NCBI GenBank assembly: GCA_025201705.1
Contig: MU616626.1
Coordinates: 1 to 64,000 of the forward strand
DNA from: Dissophora ornata
Taxonomy: Eukaryota > Mortierellomycota > Mortierellomycetes > Mortierellales > Mortierellaceae
Direction: 5' to 3'
Length of the DNA stretch: 64,000 bases
Part shown: positions 52,276 to 63,027 of the stretch, piece after piece
Position numbering within the stretch: position 1 is the stretch's first letter
Layout of the letters: each line of letters begins with the position of its first letter
The notes under the pieces: model-generated
Told to the model about the DNA's origin: nothing
Databases searched by the model: none
What the model saw: the letters and a program-made list of their open reading frames with translations, nothing else
Program-made: the position numbers and the translations under genes

Positions 52276-53143
52276 GAGAGGAAGAGTCAAAATAACACTC
52301 AAAAACGCGTCGCTCTTCGCGTTTTCGCGTCATGGTCGAGTCGACAGGGTGTGCCGTTTGTCTCGCGGACAGTGGTGAACATGGTGAACGTGGTGGACGT
52401 GGAAGAGGGTTGTTTTTGCCGTCGATGCGCAGATGGGCTGTTCCGACACAATGGATAATTCACCTCTCCCGACTCCTTTTTGCTCTTTTGCGTGCTCTCA
52501 ACTTTGATTTTCCCGTGTGCTCTCTGCCCCGTGTGCGTGTGCGTGTGTTTGATCGGATCAGGGTAAGTTGACGCGAAAGATGCCTGCCTCCCCCTGCCTC
52601 TGCTTGCCACACCTGCAACACACTGCACAACAAATCAGCTCTGTACAATACCAGGGACAAAGTGTGCAACTGCTAAAAATACAAATCGCGCAACAAAAAC
52701 GATCCTGTGCCATCAATCTTTCTCCCCATCGATCCTTCTCTGAATCGAGAACACGGAGATTGCACAGAGATCCGGAATCTTGTGATGAGGTCATGCTGCA
52801 GCTGGGACCAGTGACAAGAAGAAGAAGAAGAAGAAGAAGAAGAAGAAAACCACATTCCTTGAAATCACTTACTCTCGCACTCGAAGGACTTTGAATGTCT
52901 CGTAGCTAAGGACAGAGAGAGAGGAAGGGAATGACCCAGACAGGCGAATGTCAGAATCAACTCAATTGATTTCAACTCTAGTGGTTTCATCTCTTTGAAC
53001 CTTGAACCTTAGGTTGATCACGTCCAAAACAAGAAGTGTGGGGACCCTGTGCCTAGCACACAGCAGACCCTTATTTTGTCCTACCTGAAGAACCGATCTA
53101 AGAATGACATGACTAATCCCCTTCTACTTCCATTCGACATCAT
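48100..53143 (-). CDS. P2X-type ligand-gated ion channel with very long C-terminal tail
   Basis: P2X receptors are trimeric cation channels with two membrane helices. Exons on the minus strand are 53143-53085, 52905-52873, 52188-52079, 51754-50974 and 50893-48100, giving 1258 aa with frame kept throughout. Family marks: the N-terminal YxTxK motif (YETFK, residues 21-25) after LDRFFS; RRLGGLYRLFQATILTYIAA opening TM1 (34-56); an ectodomain of about 270 residues ending RHGIRIVFSQTGQLGQFSF; TM2 (about 343-372); and the C-terminal YxxxK trafficking motif (YVRAK, 379-383). The ectodomain has only four cysteines, against ten in vertebrate receptors. Expected ATP-contact residues appear replaced (see findings). 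Residues 384-1258 form a disordered Ser-rich tail with Asn repeats, about ten times the usual length. P2X homologues are known from some early-diverging fungi and from Dictyostelium, where they can be intracellular. Confidence 0.9.
52206..52272. repeat. (GA)33 microsatellite inside P2X-gene intron
   Basis: About 33 uninterrupted GA units. On the sense (minus) strand this is a (CT)n polypyrimidine tract ending 17 nt before the acceptor of intron 2 (52189), so it likely helps define, or disturbs, that splice site. Such a long pure dinucleotide array should be length-variable between strains. Confidence 0.95.
52816..52848. repeat. (AAG)11 microsatellite inside P2X-gene intron
   Basis: About eleven AAG units in the same 684-bp intron, starting about 25 nt from its donor (sense strand TTC repeats). 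With the GA array it brackets the intron that separates the YETFK exon from the TM1 exon. Confidence 0.9.
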
Positions 53144-55031
53144 TCCAAGGGAGTTGTATACTGTGAGTGCTGCAGCAAGCTGTCAGCGAACGAGCAAATT
53201 CTCTTGTCTACAGAAGAGAGGGCGAGAGGGTCGCTGCGCAACCTTGTAGAGATCGCGATAGTGCTTATTGATTTGGTGGTGCCGTTAGCTGTAGTGTGTC
53301 GAGCTACAACTGATAAAAAGGTGGGCACAAGCAGCAGTACGTGGCATACAAATGACAGATGGGACGAGATTTGGGTAGTCGCAAAGTGGTTAGGAGATGT
53401 AGGAGTAAAGGCAGATCGGCTTGGAAGCAAGGGGATGTTAGGGCAGGCGTTGTAAGTATATATACATGTATCTAAATGGCAAGAAGAGACAAGAAAAGCG
53501 CCTTAGGCAAACAGCTATCAGAATAAAGGGCTTTGGCGAAGGCGAAGGCGAAGGCGGCGTCAATTTATCACGGAGGATGGTAGCTGCAGATGATATGATG
53601 AGGCACGCGGAATGGCTGGGAGAGTGTGAGGATCGCACAACCGACAGAAGCGCTGTGAAGATGGAAGCTGGTACGGCTGGAAATTAAAAAAAGAGACGAT
53701 GGAGAGAGAGGAAGAGAAGGCGGTAGAATAGCCTAGCGTTGCAGAACCACAAGTATACCGTACTGTACATTGGTGGATCAGCTAGCATTGCGGCGGTAAC
53801 CTGCACATGCTGGGAGACACGGTGAGGATTATTATATAGTTCATGTCAATGGCTCATGCGGGGTGCGGTTTGGCTATATCGGCGCCCATGTGTCAACCAT
53901 GGTACATTTGGAAAAACAATAATTTTTGCCACAGGGGACCTCCTCTGGAGCGAGTATCGGAGGGTAGAGTCGCAGGAGAGAGAGAAGAGGAGCGCGCGAA
54001 AACGAGAGCGTGCACATGCACCGACTCGACCAGAGCGGACTCATAAACCTGGCACCGCACCGCATGGCCAGCCAAAGGGGAAGGCGAATAAGGGCGCCTG
54101 CTCAAAGGGATGAAAAAGGAGAGAGTCAGGAAGAGGCTCCCCGGTTCTCGGCGTCTCCTCGTTTTATGTTATTGTTTGATGTTTCCTCTTGTTCTTGTAC
54201 TTGCGCGTTCTTGTCTGCCTTCCTCGTCTTTGTCATTGCTGTTGTCCCTTGGTCTCTGTGCCCCTCTCTCTTTTCCCTGCTCTTCGTGCATTCTGCTTTT
54301 CAGGAGCTTAGTGCATGGTCCAAGGCAGACCATGCTCCCTTTTCCGCCAGTTCCAGGCGTGTGCCCTTTTTTCCGCCCTTGTTTAGTGTAACACTCAGGA
54401 ACGTCTACCATGACACCGTTGTTGTCGCGTCCACTATTGGATGCCCAAGCAAAGACCCCCGTTGCTGTCAGCCAATAGGAGGCCTGTGTTGAATTGAATT
54501 AGAGAAGAGTCTTTGGCGTAGTAGACAGACAACACCTGCTAGACAAGGGATTGTTGTGCCTTGGTCGGGGACAGCTGTTGCGCGTCTTTGATACTTTTTA
54601 TAATATTTGCCACCCATGCACCCTCTGAGCGCAAACCATATAAATAGACGCAGCTTCGGCAGGGTTTTTTTTGCCGAGATTAGCTTCATCTCGGCAAACC
54701 TGCACATGAACACGTACTGTATACTATAGCCGCAGCAGGTGCTCTGTCAGCCTGTTAGCCCACACACCTGCAGCGTGGACGGCGCAATTGCTGGCCACGT
54801 AGGAGAGCATTAGAAAAAAGAGACTCGTCAATTCAATTAAGGTTCCTGTGCAGCAAACCCACTCCAAAGGAACGGCCTGGTTCCCCTCCCTCGGCAAACA
54901 GCACTGCCACTAGCCACTGTACCACAAAACACAGTGGATAGAAAATCGCCGCTCCTCTCACTCTCTCTCTTCCTCCTCTGCTCGTTCTCCCCCATTCATC
55001 TCTCCTCATTCTCATCTCGCGAATCTCCCAG
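53144..55031. other. Divergent intergenic region P2X gene / F-box-like gene
   Basis: 1.9 kb between divergent starts. No coding frame is convincing, although one at 54010-54492 is open for 160 codons with low-complexity content. It contains a TATAAATA at 54639 followed by a strong hairpin (54659-54703), and a pyrimidine-rich strand at 54950-55025 just before the F-box-like start. Confidence 0.55.
54659..54703 (+). other. Strong inverted repeat 20 bp below a TATA box
   Basis: TTTGCCGAGAT (54670-54680) and ATCTCGGCAAA (54688-54698) are perfect 11-bp complements around a 7-nt loop. Outer arms GCAGG (54659-54663) and CCTGC (54699-54703) extend the stem past a six-base bulge. TATAAATA at 54639-54646 would place a Pol II start near the inner stem. 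It may be a small structured RNA, an operator or a terminator-like element; no known family is recognised. Confidence 0.5.
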
Positions 55032-56852
55032 ATGGACTCCATTCCGCTCGAAGCCTTCCAGCTGATCTGCTCCTTCTGCTCCCTCCACGTCCTCGTCTCC
55101 CTCAGACTCGTCTCCAAGGGCTTCCGCGACCGCGTCGATGGGTCCCTGACCGCCCGCAGAACCCACGCTGTCCCCCAAAGGACCATCACCCCCACGAGTA
55201 AACACGACCGCACCGCCTGCTATGTTCGTGTCACGTTCAACCGTCAAATCGACCCCATCACCGTCGTCTTCAATCGATACAACATCCAGTACAACTACCT
55301 GGAGTTTGTTCACCTGGCCACACCCGCAGTCATCAAGGGCTCTGAAACTGATACATCCACAAATGCGCTAGCACCAGGAGCAACGGCTGGTGCCCAGAGC
55401 ATGTACTTTGACTTTTCGTTGGGAAGGTTGGATCTCAATCTATGGGAGGAACAACGGACTCAAACCGTTGTCCCACCTGCATCGTCGCCGTCGGCTACAA
55501 TCACAGGCCCTACGCAACTTTTGACTGCAACAGACATGGGCACGGGGCGTAGCAGGGCTCGTAGGTCGAGTATCACAGAAGCCTCAGTCATTCGAGTCAC
55601 AGAGCATGAGATTCAACAAGAGCTGACAAATAGAGGTCCCATCACGCCAATGCCAAAGGCAAGACCCGTCCGCCACGCGTTCACCTCTGCGTTCGGGGCA
55701 GCGTCCGCATCTTCTTCAGTCTCCTCCTCCATTGCTGCACCACACGCCAATGGCGATGCGCAAGGGGACAATTACATGGCGCGATTTGCCCGCATGGTTC
55801 TTGGGTCGACTGGAACAGCAGGACCACAAAATGCTCGTACACGACCGGGCATGACGGCAGCGGAGCTCGTGCAGGAGGCACAGCAATTGATTCACAAAGT
55901 CGAGCCCGAGGTCCTGTCGTTCAAGAAGCAGTACAAGTTCAATCTGTCTGAGGGTGTTCATTACATCGGCGACAATGACTTTATCATGCGATACACCATG
56001 TTGCAGGATACGTCCTCTCCTTCACCACAGTTGCTCTTTAAGGTCGATTACATCCGCGCGTCTTGGAGATGGATTGCGTCGGGAATCCCTATCCCCATCA
56101 AGACGAGAAAGCTGCAAGAGGGCGGGACCGCCAACAATTCCCCAGTGGATATGTCAGATCGTATCGCCGTAGAGGACCCGTTCCCACAGGAGCGAATTGG
56201 TAAAATCTACGCCAGGCGGTTTAACCGTGTACTGCAGGAGATCAGGACGCAGGGTGTGAGTCAACATGTCCGTGGAGAACTGGCGTTGGCTGGTTATGAT
56301 GCCACATTGCTTCCTCGAGACTTTATTTCAGTCAACCTCCGTTCAGGACCTGTTCTCGAATGGATCACCAAGGCGGATCGAAAGGAGTTTGGATCGCAGT
56401 TGCATAAGAGACAAATAGTAGGTGGCGACCCGGGTCAGGCGGAGTTGCTGCTAGATGAGGAGCCACGCGAACGTCTACGTGTGCCGTCGGGCATTAACAC
56501 TGGCGACGCATCCGACTCGGACTGGGAGGATCTCGCGCCTCAAACCAAAATAGACAAGACAAAGGGCAAGGTCGACGCAGATGGGGAGCCTCTGCCATTG
56601 GAGGATAACAGCGAGGATGAAGAGGCATTGGCAGAACTGATCCACGGCATGAAGCGGAACTTGGGGTTCCTGAGCGCGCGCAATATCCTGGAGGAGATGC
56701 TGGCGAGCCAAGGCTACTCTAGGGAGTTGATCTGGAAGTACGGGATTGTGCGGAGAGAGATGATGGGCCCAGTGCCTGATCCGCAACAGGCGAAGCAGCT
56801 GCTGCAGAAGATTGTGGACAGCGAGGCAGCGAACGGCGCCGCCCGCGGCTGA
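55032..56852 (+). CDS. F-box-like protein of unknown role
   Basis: Single exon, 606 aa, starting MDSIPLEAFQLICSF. Residues 1-37 (IPLEAFQLICSFCSLHVLVSLRLVSKGFRDRV) look like a divergent F-box, implying recruitment to an SCF ubiquitin ligase. The rest has no repeats. There are beta-like segments (ACYVRVTFNRQIDPITVVFNR, LEFVHLATPAVIKG, YMARFARMVLG), a short linker of Ala/Ser, a central region FKKQYKFNLSEGVHYIGDNDF, an acidic stretch near residue 520 and a helical C-terminus. I do not recognise the substrate-binding part. The same residues recur in no other gene of the window, including the F-box/LRR protein. Start choice is supported by the motif beginning at residue 3. Confidence 0.72.
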   Translation: MDSIPLEAFQLICSFCSLHVLVSLRLVSKGFRDRVDGSLTARRTHAVPQRTITPTSKHDRTACYVRVTFNRQIDPITVVFNRYNIQYNYLEFVHLATPAVIKGSETDTSTNALAPGATAGAQSMYFDFSLGRLDLNLWEEQRTQTVVPPASSPSATITGPTQLLTATDMGTGRSRARRSSITEASVIRVTEHEIQQELTNRGPITPMPKARPVRHAFTSAFGAASASSSVSSSIAAPHANGDAQGDNYMARFARMVLGSTGTAGPQNARTRPGMTAAELVQEAQQLIHKVEPEVLSFKKQYKFNLSEGVHYIGDNDFIMRYTMLQDTSSPSPQLLFKVDYIRASWRWIASGIPIPIKTRKLQEGGTANNSPVDMSDRIAVEDPFPQERIGKIYARRFNRVLQEIRTQGVSQHVRGELALAGYDATLLPRDFISVNLRSGPVLEWITKADRKEFGSQLHKRQIVGGDPGQAELLLDEEPRERLRVPSGINTGDASDSDWEDLAPQTKIDKTKGKVDADGEPLPLEDNSEDEEALAELIHGMKRNLGFLSARNILEEMLASQGYSRELIWKYGIVRREMMGPVPDPQQAKQLLQKIVDSEAANGAARG

Positions 56853-57241
56853 GGGCGATCATAGGCTTAGTGATAGTAGACGTTTGTGCCATAAACACCC
56901 ACATAATTGATCCCATGCATGCATGTTCGGCTATGATATGGATGATCTTTATCACGTGTGTGCTGATGGAGGATGGCGTCAGATCAACTCGCAGCAAAAA
57001 AAACAGCTTTGGTTTCTCACAACAAGCTTGATTCCTCCTCATTCCTCACCAGCCTGCTGAAGCTGATTCCATCACCATTCCTCCTTAAAACAGCCCTCTG
57101 TGTACAGCCTCGCTGTCGTCCGTTATTCGCCTCGTTCCTTCTTTTTTTTTCTCCACACTTTCACACTTTTAAACACACGTTTCCGTTGTACTCCTTTCCC
57201 TCCCTTTTCTTCAATCAAAAGAATAACAACAACAATACATT
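56853..57241. other. Intergenic: promoter of the DinB-fold gene
   Basis: 389 bp between two plus-strand genes. It is pyrimidine-rich (57090-57220), ending with an AACAACAACAATACATT leader right before the next ATG, a usual fungal start context. No gene seen. Confidence 0.65.
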
Positions 57242-58514
57242 ATGGCCACTGCGTTAGAAACTCCCTCCGCAGCCACCGCTAACGGCGCCTATGCCACCAA
57301 GGCACCATCGTCAAGCGTATCATCCTCTTACTCGCCAGCAGCTTGCGGCTCCTCGCAGCACATCTTCGCCGTCGCCGCTCGTTCCCTCGAGGACTGTGTT
57401 GAGCTGCTGATGTCCTTGAAAGCCGTCATGGCAGAAGAGGAGCGAGAGGAAGGGCATGATATTACACACAGCACACATGGTACCAATGGCACCAATGGCG
57501 TCAACAGCACGGGGCATCGTTATACTAATGGCCACTCGTCGAGTCCGCACGGGACAGCAGGTGATCATCAGGATGCGCCACCTCTTGCGACCACCATGCT
57601 CCCTCACGCGATCACGCCCTGCAAACGATCCGAGATGTACACAAAACCGTCAGTCTTGGCTTGCCAGGGTACGATCGGGAAACATGTTCGGCACTTACAT
57701 GACCACTTCCGTCTTTTGCTGGAGACGTATCCACCATGCAAGGTATCCACCGTGGATTTACCGGCGCTGCTCACTCTATTTCTACATCTTTTGAAATGGA
57801 TATGGCTCACTCGTTTATGACGCAACTCACTAACCAAAACACTTGCCATCTCATCAACGATTGTAGGGACTACCGTCAGAACACGAGTGGATGGTTGATT
57901 ATGACCAGCGGTCGAGAGAGGTACATTGAAAGACTTGCACGTTCGAAAAAAAAGGGGAGAGAGGGGGGTGGGACTCGCTTGTTCTGATGTCCAACACCGT
58001 TTTCTGACATGCAAGTATTCTTTTAACAAGGTGCCGATGGAGACGGACATTGACTTTGCGATCAGCGAACTCCACCGACTTCGAGCTATACTGGAGCAAC
58101 GCCAGGAAACACAAGATCGCTCGCCATCATCAGACCAGTATCACCCTGTGTCATCTGACCTTTTGCAACCTGTGACCCTGCACGCCACCATCGATCCATC
58201 CTATCCACCAGTCAGTTTCCAGACAACGTTTGGACGCGAACTTTGGTTCTGCAGTCTGCATGCGGTAAGGAGAAGCGAACAGGTGATTGGAGAGAAAAGG
58301 CTCTATGAACCAGCATCAACGACTCTCGATGCTGCTGTGGTGTTGATCCTTGCTGCTATTGATCGTGTAAACTCACCCCTGTCTACATTTATTACCCTTC
58401 TCTTCCGCCTAGGTCCACCATTTTGCGATGATCAAGGTCATCTGCGGAGAGTTTGGGATGCCGGTGACAGAGGGGTTCGGTCTAGCCCCTTCGACCGTTA
58501 AGAGTAGGCAGTAG
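57242..58514 (+). CDS. DinB-like four-helix protein (putative metal-dependent)
   Basis: Exons are 57242-57742, 57867-57920, 58031-58264 and 58413-58514, giving 296 aa, all introns in phase 0. After a Ser/Ala-rich start and a low-complexity NGTNG-type loop, the pattern matches bacterial uncharacterised DinB-family proteins: GTIGKHVRHLHDHFRLLL (residues 143-160), VDYDQRSREVPMETD, FQTTFGRELWFCSLHAVHHFAM (H262, H265, H266) and a closing EFGMPVTEGFGLAPSTVK. Histidines H148/H151 and H265/H266 are in the places where DinB enzymes bind a divalent metal. Family members act as thiol-dependent transferases or are uncharacterised; substrate unknown. Four exons show the gene is resident and not bacterial contamination. 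An ancient transfer is possible. A 20-A run follows the stop (58530-58549). Confidence 0.82.
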
Positions 58515-58731
58515 CCGAAAATGTTGCATTAAAAAAAAAAAAAAAAAAAATAAGTCGCTAAAGTTAAGCACGACCAATAGGACCAATAGGGGCGATATTC
58601 ACTGAGGCCGTGCATCTTTTCAATTTTTGTTGCACTTCATTCATGCGTGGATGGTGAAGCGATCTTCATTAGATTAGACTAAAATATATATTTTACATGA
58701 GAAGCTGTGGAATATCCCTCCGATATTCCTT

Positions 58732-60739
58732 TCACGAGACCATTACCGGAGTGCCAGTGGCCACGCTTGAACGGATCTTCTCGTCGATGGACGGGATGCT
58801 GTCGTCCTTGAGGAGAGCCTTGGCCTCTTTCATCTCCTCAATCTCAGCCTCAACCTCTTCCTCGTCCTCGTCTTCACTCCGAACATCCTCGCTGTTTCCG
58901 CCCTTTAGAACCTTCACCACCACACGGATGATCATCACCAACCAGAACAACAGCACTATATACAGCGCGATCAGCAGGAACTGGAATCCGCTCAGAATCC
59001 TTTGTGTAAAGTAGAGGCCCCTGGCAGGATCCCACCCCATCTCTGCAAACTTTGGCGCCTCCACAAACGTGGACCAGCAGATGACGCCGTAGTAGTAATG
59101 CCGCGACAGGACCCAGGTGATGACAAAGAAGACAAAGCCGACATCGGCTATCTGGTCCTTGTGCATGTACTTTAGCATCTTACAGGCGGCCAGGACGATG
59201 TCAGAAAAATCCATGGCGCAGAGGACAGCGTGTCCGACGGAGGTAAGGTTGAAGGAGTAGGAGAAGCCGATGAGGAGGCAGGTGATGATGTGGTGGATCA
59301 TGAACTCTAGAAAGTCCTTGCGACGCTTTTCGATGCCGAGGATGGCGAGCAAGAGCTGCTGGATCCAGAAGGCGAATTGGATGAGGTAGTACCATTTAGC
59401 GGTCGCGTCGAGTTGGGTCTTGGGGTAGTCGCGCCAGTAGTAGGTGGTGTCTGACCAGTACTGGGAGTGGTAGAGCAGATACTAAGATTGAGTTTGTTTT
59501 TTTTTTTAGAAGGGAGATTCCAATGAGCGGATGAACAATGTTGCAGTCGTTTCCCGGATATTTTTTTCGTCAGGGCCCCACAAACAAAATCAAGCGGACT
59601 TACGATGCCGAACGACCACATAAATCCATCGTACAGGACCAACCAACCTACATCGTACGATCGAGGACAGAGCAGCTCAAATTTAAGTACAAGCGCGCAA
59701 CACCATACACCATACACCACCTGAGCAAGCAAAAAGACCCCCAAGAGGGCCAGACTTTACCTTGCTCTGCAAAGCGCAAGAGCTTGCCCTCGCGAGCATG
59801 CTCCTCCTTCTTCTGCTGGATGGTCATGGCAGTCGATTCCTGGACAGTCTTCGTCCTCATGTCCGCTGTCGCTGTTGCCGACGATGTCTCAATTTTCTTG
59901 ACCTTCTTTTTCTGCTCTCCGACTCTAAAGTACCGGCCCATGGGAATGAAGACATATGTCATGGCCGCCTCTCTGAACGCGGTCCAGATCATCACCCACA
60001 CCGCCACCATATACAAATCCTTCCATCCTTTGCCATACAACACCTGCGTCAAGCCCGTGGCCTCGTCTACTACGACCTGCTGGTACTGCAGTGCCATCGC
60101 AAGTGAGGACCAGGCCTCGTTCGGGTCATAGGCTCCAGGCTTGAGTGTCCATTTCTTCACCACGGCAGGAACACCCAATGGAGCGTTTGTCACTGATAAC
60201 GGAAGCCTGCGCCAGATCGGGGGCGGGATGATGGCAGAGAGAGAGGCGACCCAGTCAACCGAGTGGCCATCGCGCGCTTCCTTTGACAGAATGAGCGTGT
60301 GGGCCGCAAAGACTGCTGCGATCATGGAGAACGACAACACCAGCTGGTGCTGGATCAAGAACGAGGCCCAGCTTTGCTCGACCACTGCTGCTGGTCTCTG
60401 CTGGACCAGAACCCCTTCAGAGTTGTATTTGTATATATCCTGTTTATCCGATGCAGTGAGACGCTGGGCTCCCTGGGGTGGGGAGGGCGATCTACCCTTA
60501 GTAGGGTCGTGGTGATGGTATCTTCGGTGGTCGTAGTGGTGGGGCTGTCCGGTCCCGATATCAATGCTGGCTTTGCGACGGAAGGAGTTGGATCGTTCCC
60601 GGGCGGAGAGACGGGGTCTTAGTGTAGATGATGAGTTCCCACCATTGGCGGCCCCGTTGCTTTGCGTGGCGTCGGCGGAGGCCATGGAGTTGAGAGGAGG
60701 CGGGGAGGGGACGAGATCTGGGCTAATGGGGTCCTTCAT
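58732..60739 (-). CDS. LAG1: Ceramide synthase (Lag1/Lac1, TLC domain)
   Basis: N-acylates sphingoid bases with fatty acyl-CoA in the ER. Exons on the minus strand are 60739-59761, 59647-59604 (44 nt) and 59481-58732, giving 590 aa. The splice RFAEQ-GWLVLYDGFMWSFGI-YLLYHSQYW restores the family pattern; a tempting earlier acceptor near 59745 gives the wrong frame. N-terminal 110 residues are disordered and basic, then TM1 (IQHQLVLSFSMIAAVFAA). The TLC domain contains the Lag1 motif: IHHIITCLLIGFSYSF with the His pair, and MDFSDIVLAACKMLKY with the essential Asp. Several further membrane helices and a Glu-rich cytosolic tail follow. The tail ends SVATGTPVMVS with no clear KKxx retrieval signal. 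Convergent with the DinB-like gene. Confidence 0.93.
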
Positions 60740-63027
60740 TTGCGGAGGGTTTTTATCTCTTGGGATGGCTAGTCCGTGGGTATTGATCGTATTTGTCTCA
60801 CTCCGCGAAAATGCCGTTGACGGAAGGAGAAGGAGAGAGAGAGAGAAAGAGAGAGGCAGGGGGGGGCAATTGCTGCTAAAGTAGGGGTAGAGAGTAGAGC
60901 GGAGACGAGGAAGTGTTGGCTGGAAGAGAAGAAAAGAGGTGAGACGGGATCAGTTGTGTGTCTCTCTTTTTGTTGTTTTCGGTTGTTTTGTCCATGGCAT
61001 AACGACGAAGTAGCGGACTCGGAATGGGCCAAAGAATGAAAGATCAAAGGTGCTCTCGCACCACATGCACACACGACAACCCACAAATGCGCCCTTTTTC
61101 CTTTCCTGCATGGGCGGGGTAATGCTGATCAATCTACCTCGAACCTTCCTCGCTGCTACTCTCCTCTCACCCGGATAATGTAAAGGAAAGCGCAATGACG
61201 ATTTGCATAGTGAGCGGATATTCCCTTTTTCCTTTTTCATCCTTTGTGCGTCGTGAAGTATAGTAGTGTGTTCTCGCCCGCCTCTCCCTCCTCTCGGGAA
61301 GCATTGGCCATCATTGCTGTGCCACTCTACGCCTCCCGAATTTGTGAGAGGCTTGCTCTAATATGTTTATCCATCCACTTTTTGCCCTGCAATTGGGTCA
61401 GGCTAAATCCCACTGCGGTCTAATCCGCCATGCGACGGGATAAGCCCACCACCACCTGAATGACATGAAATCTATAATCCATGCACATTCTTGAGATCCT
61501 CTTTGGCTGCCTGCATCACCCTTCGACCCCAAGCGCGAGAGAGGTGTTCATCCTGAAATGGCTCCTCTCCAAAGCAGGAAAGGGTGTCTAAAGTCCTGCG
61601 TCTGGATCGTTCGCGGTGTTTCGGCGGGATGGGCGTAGTAGACGAACCTTGCTTGCGTTATTTACGAGATATCAGGTCCTGATATCCTTGTCGTGCTGGT
61701 GGATGTTCTCCTGTCTTGTTCAATCCCTAGTCCCTTTTCTCGATATTCTAGCCCAGGTGTGTGTGTGTGTTTGTTGGAGGGGCGTGGTGGAAACAAAGAG
61801 AATGGCCGAGGTATGTAGGAATCGAAGTTAACAGAAATGAAAGGGAGTGGAGAGAAGTAGGGAGAGCGCAATGGGAGGGAAGAAAGGAATAACAGAGAAG
61901 AAAAAGTCGTTAAGATTGATCTCGATCCACGCTGCTTTCGATCGACGAGTCTCGATGTGACCCATCCAACGTTTGTCAGCCTAGAAGGCGTTCGGCACCC
62001 GTTGGATCTGTATTCCATATCCATCTGAGCCACAAGAAAATCGCGTGTATGTGAGTGATTCCGAGAAGCGCAAACAAGTTCACGCAACGACGGAGATGTG
62101 CGCAGTGCTGAGACAGAGCGCACCGTTGCTGAGCAATCAAAGCCATCCACAAACAACATTGTCGGTTGCTTTAGGGCACAAGGTTCAGCGAACATCTCTC
62201 CTTTCTTTTTACCACATTGTTTACGGCCTGCCCGGTAAATTCCCTTTTTCCTTTTTTTTCGCTCTGCGCTCAGCGGAGTTGAGGGCATTTTTTTTTCCAT
62301 CCCTGCTGCGCTGAGGTATTGTGTCCTTTTCTGCGTGGTCTCACGGTTTAAAACTGAACTCGTTCATCAAGATCAATTAAAGAGGGCAACCCCACCTCAA
62401 GGCGACGACATTACTCAAGAGCCTCAGTATGCACCTCGCGGATCAAAGGATGAAGAGTCTATGGACAATTCAGAAGATGGCAATGAGGGTTCGATTGATG
62501 ACAACGTGCAATGGCTCACATGAAGTTTCGCCCAGCATCGGGCAGATGAACAATTTGCGGCCCAGCGAAATGCAGATGTCGCATCAAGATACCGCAGTTG
62601 TATATCGTCAGGAGCTGGTGCCAAGAGGCAGCAGCTCAACGGAACCGGCATCAGCGATCCAAACCGATTTCAATCTTAGCCGTAATTGACTTGACAAGTC
62701 CACCGCCTTTTTCGTGTGTGCTACTCTGAAGCACAGTCTAGTTGTACGCATGGTAATAATGGACTCTTTCTTGCTTTGCTATTTCGGTGCTGTTCACAGT
62801 CAACAATAAACGTCTGTCAGCCTGAGAATTCCTGACCGCGAAATACGAAACGATTATGTTAAAGCATAGTCTCGAACCGCATACGCTTGAGAGTTAGACT
62901 CTTTGACGGCTGTGGGTTTAACAATAGGTATCTGCGTTTTATTTGATAGAAGCTCAAACACGGGACGTTGGAAATGTTATCCTGTCCTTAGTCTTTGCTT
63001 CCTATATCTCTCTGTCTTCTTTTCCTT
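60740..63027. other. Intergenic: ceramide synthase promoter and AKR 3' flank
   Basis: 2.3 kb. 60820-60870 is purine-rich leader. A (TG)n patch lies near 61755. 61800-62300 has long but uninformative frames. At 62335-62690 two plus-strand frames look protein-like with a break between them, followed by AATAAA near 62803; listed separately. No firm gene. Confidence 0.5.
62335..62690 (+). pseudogene. Possible gene remnant with frame break (weak)
   Basis: One plus-strand frame encodes a hydrophilic peptide (PPQGDDITQEPQYAPRGSKD, then acidic) ending NVQWLT-stop at 62523. Directly after, another frame reads FAQHRADEQFAAQRNADVAS and ends near 62678. The composition is continuous and protein-like, so a single frame change could join them; no intron fits the gap. 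A polyadenylation-like AATAAA follows at about 62803. It could be a decayed gene tail or chance. No family recognised. Confidence 0.2.

Noticed and set aside
59648..59745. Alternative second exon of ceramide synthase using the acceptor near 59745
   Set aside because: It puts GWLVLYDGF out of frame and leads to an early stop; the acceptor at 59648 restores the family pattern.
62850..62925. tRNA-like text with GGTTCGAGAC on the minus strand
   Set aside because: Arms do not fold: no 5-bp T-stem or 7-nt anticodon loop, and no acceptor stem pairing.
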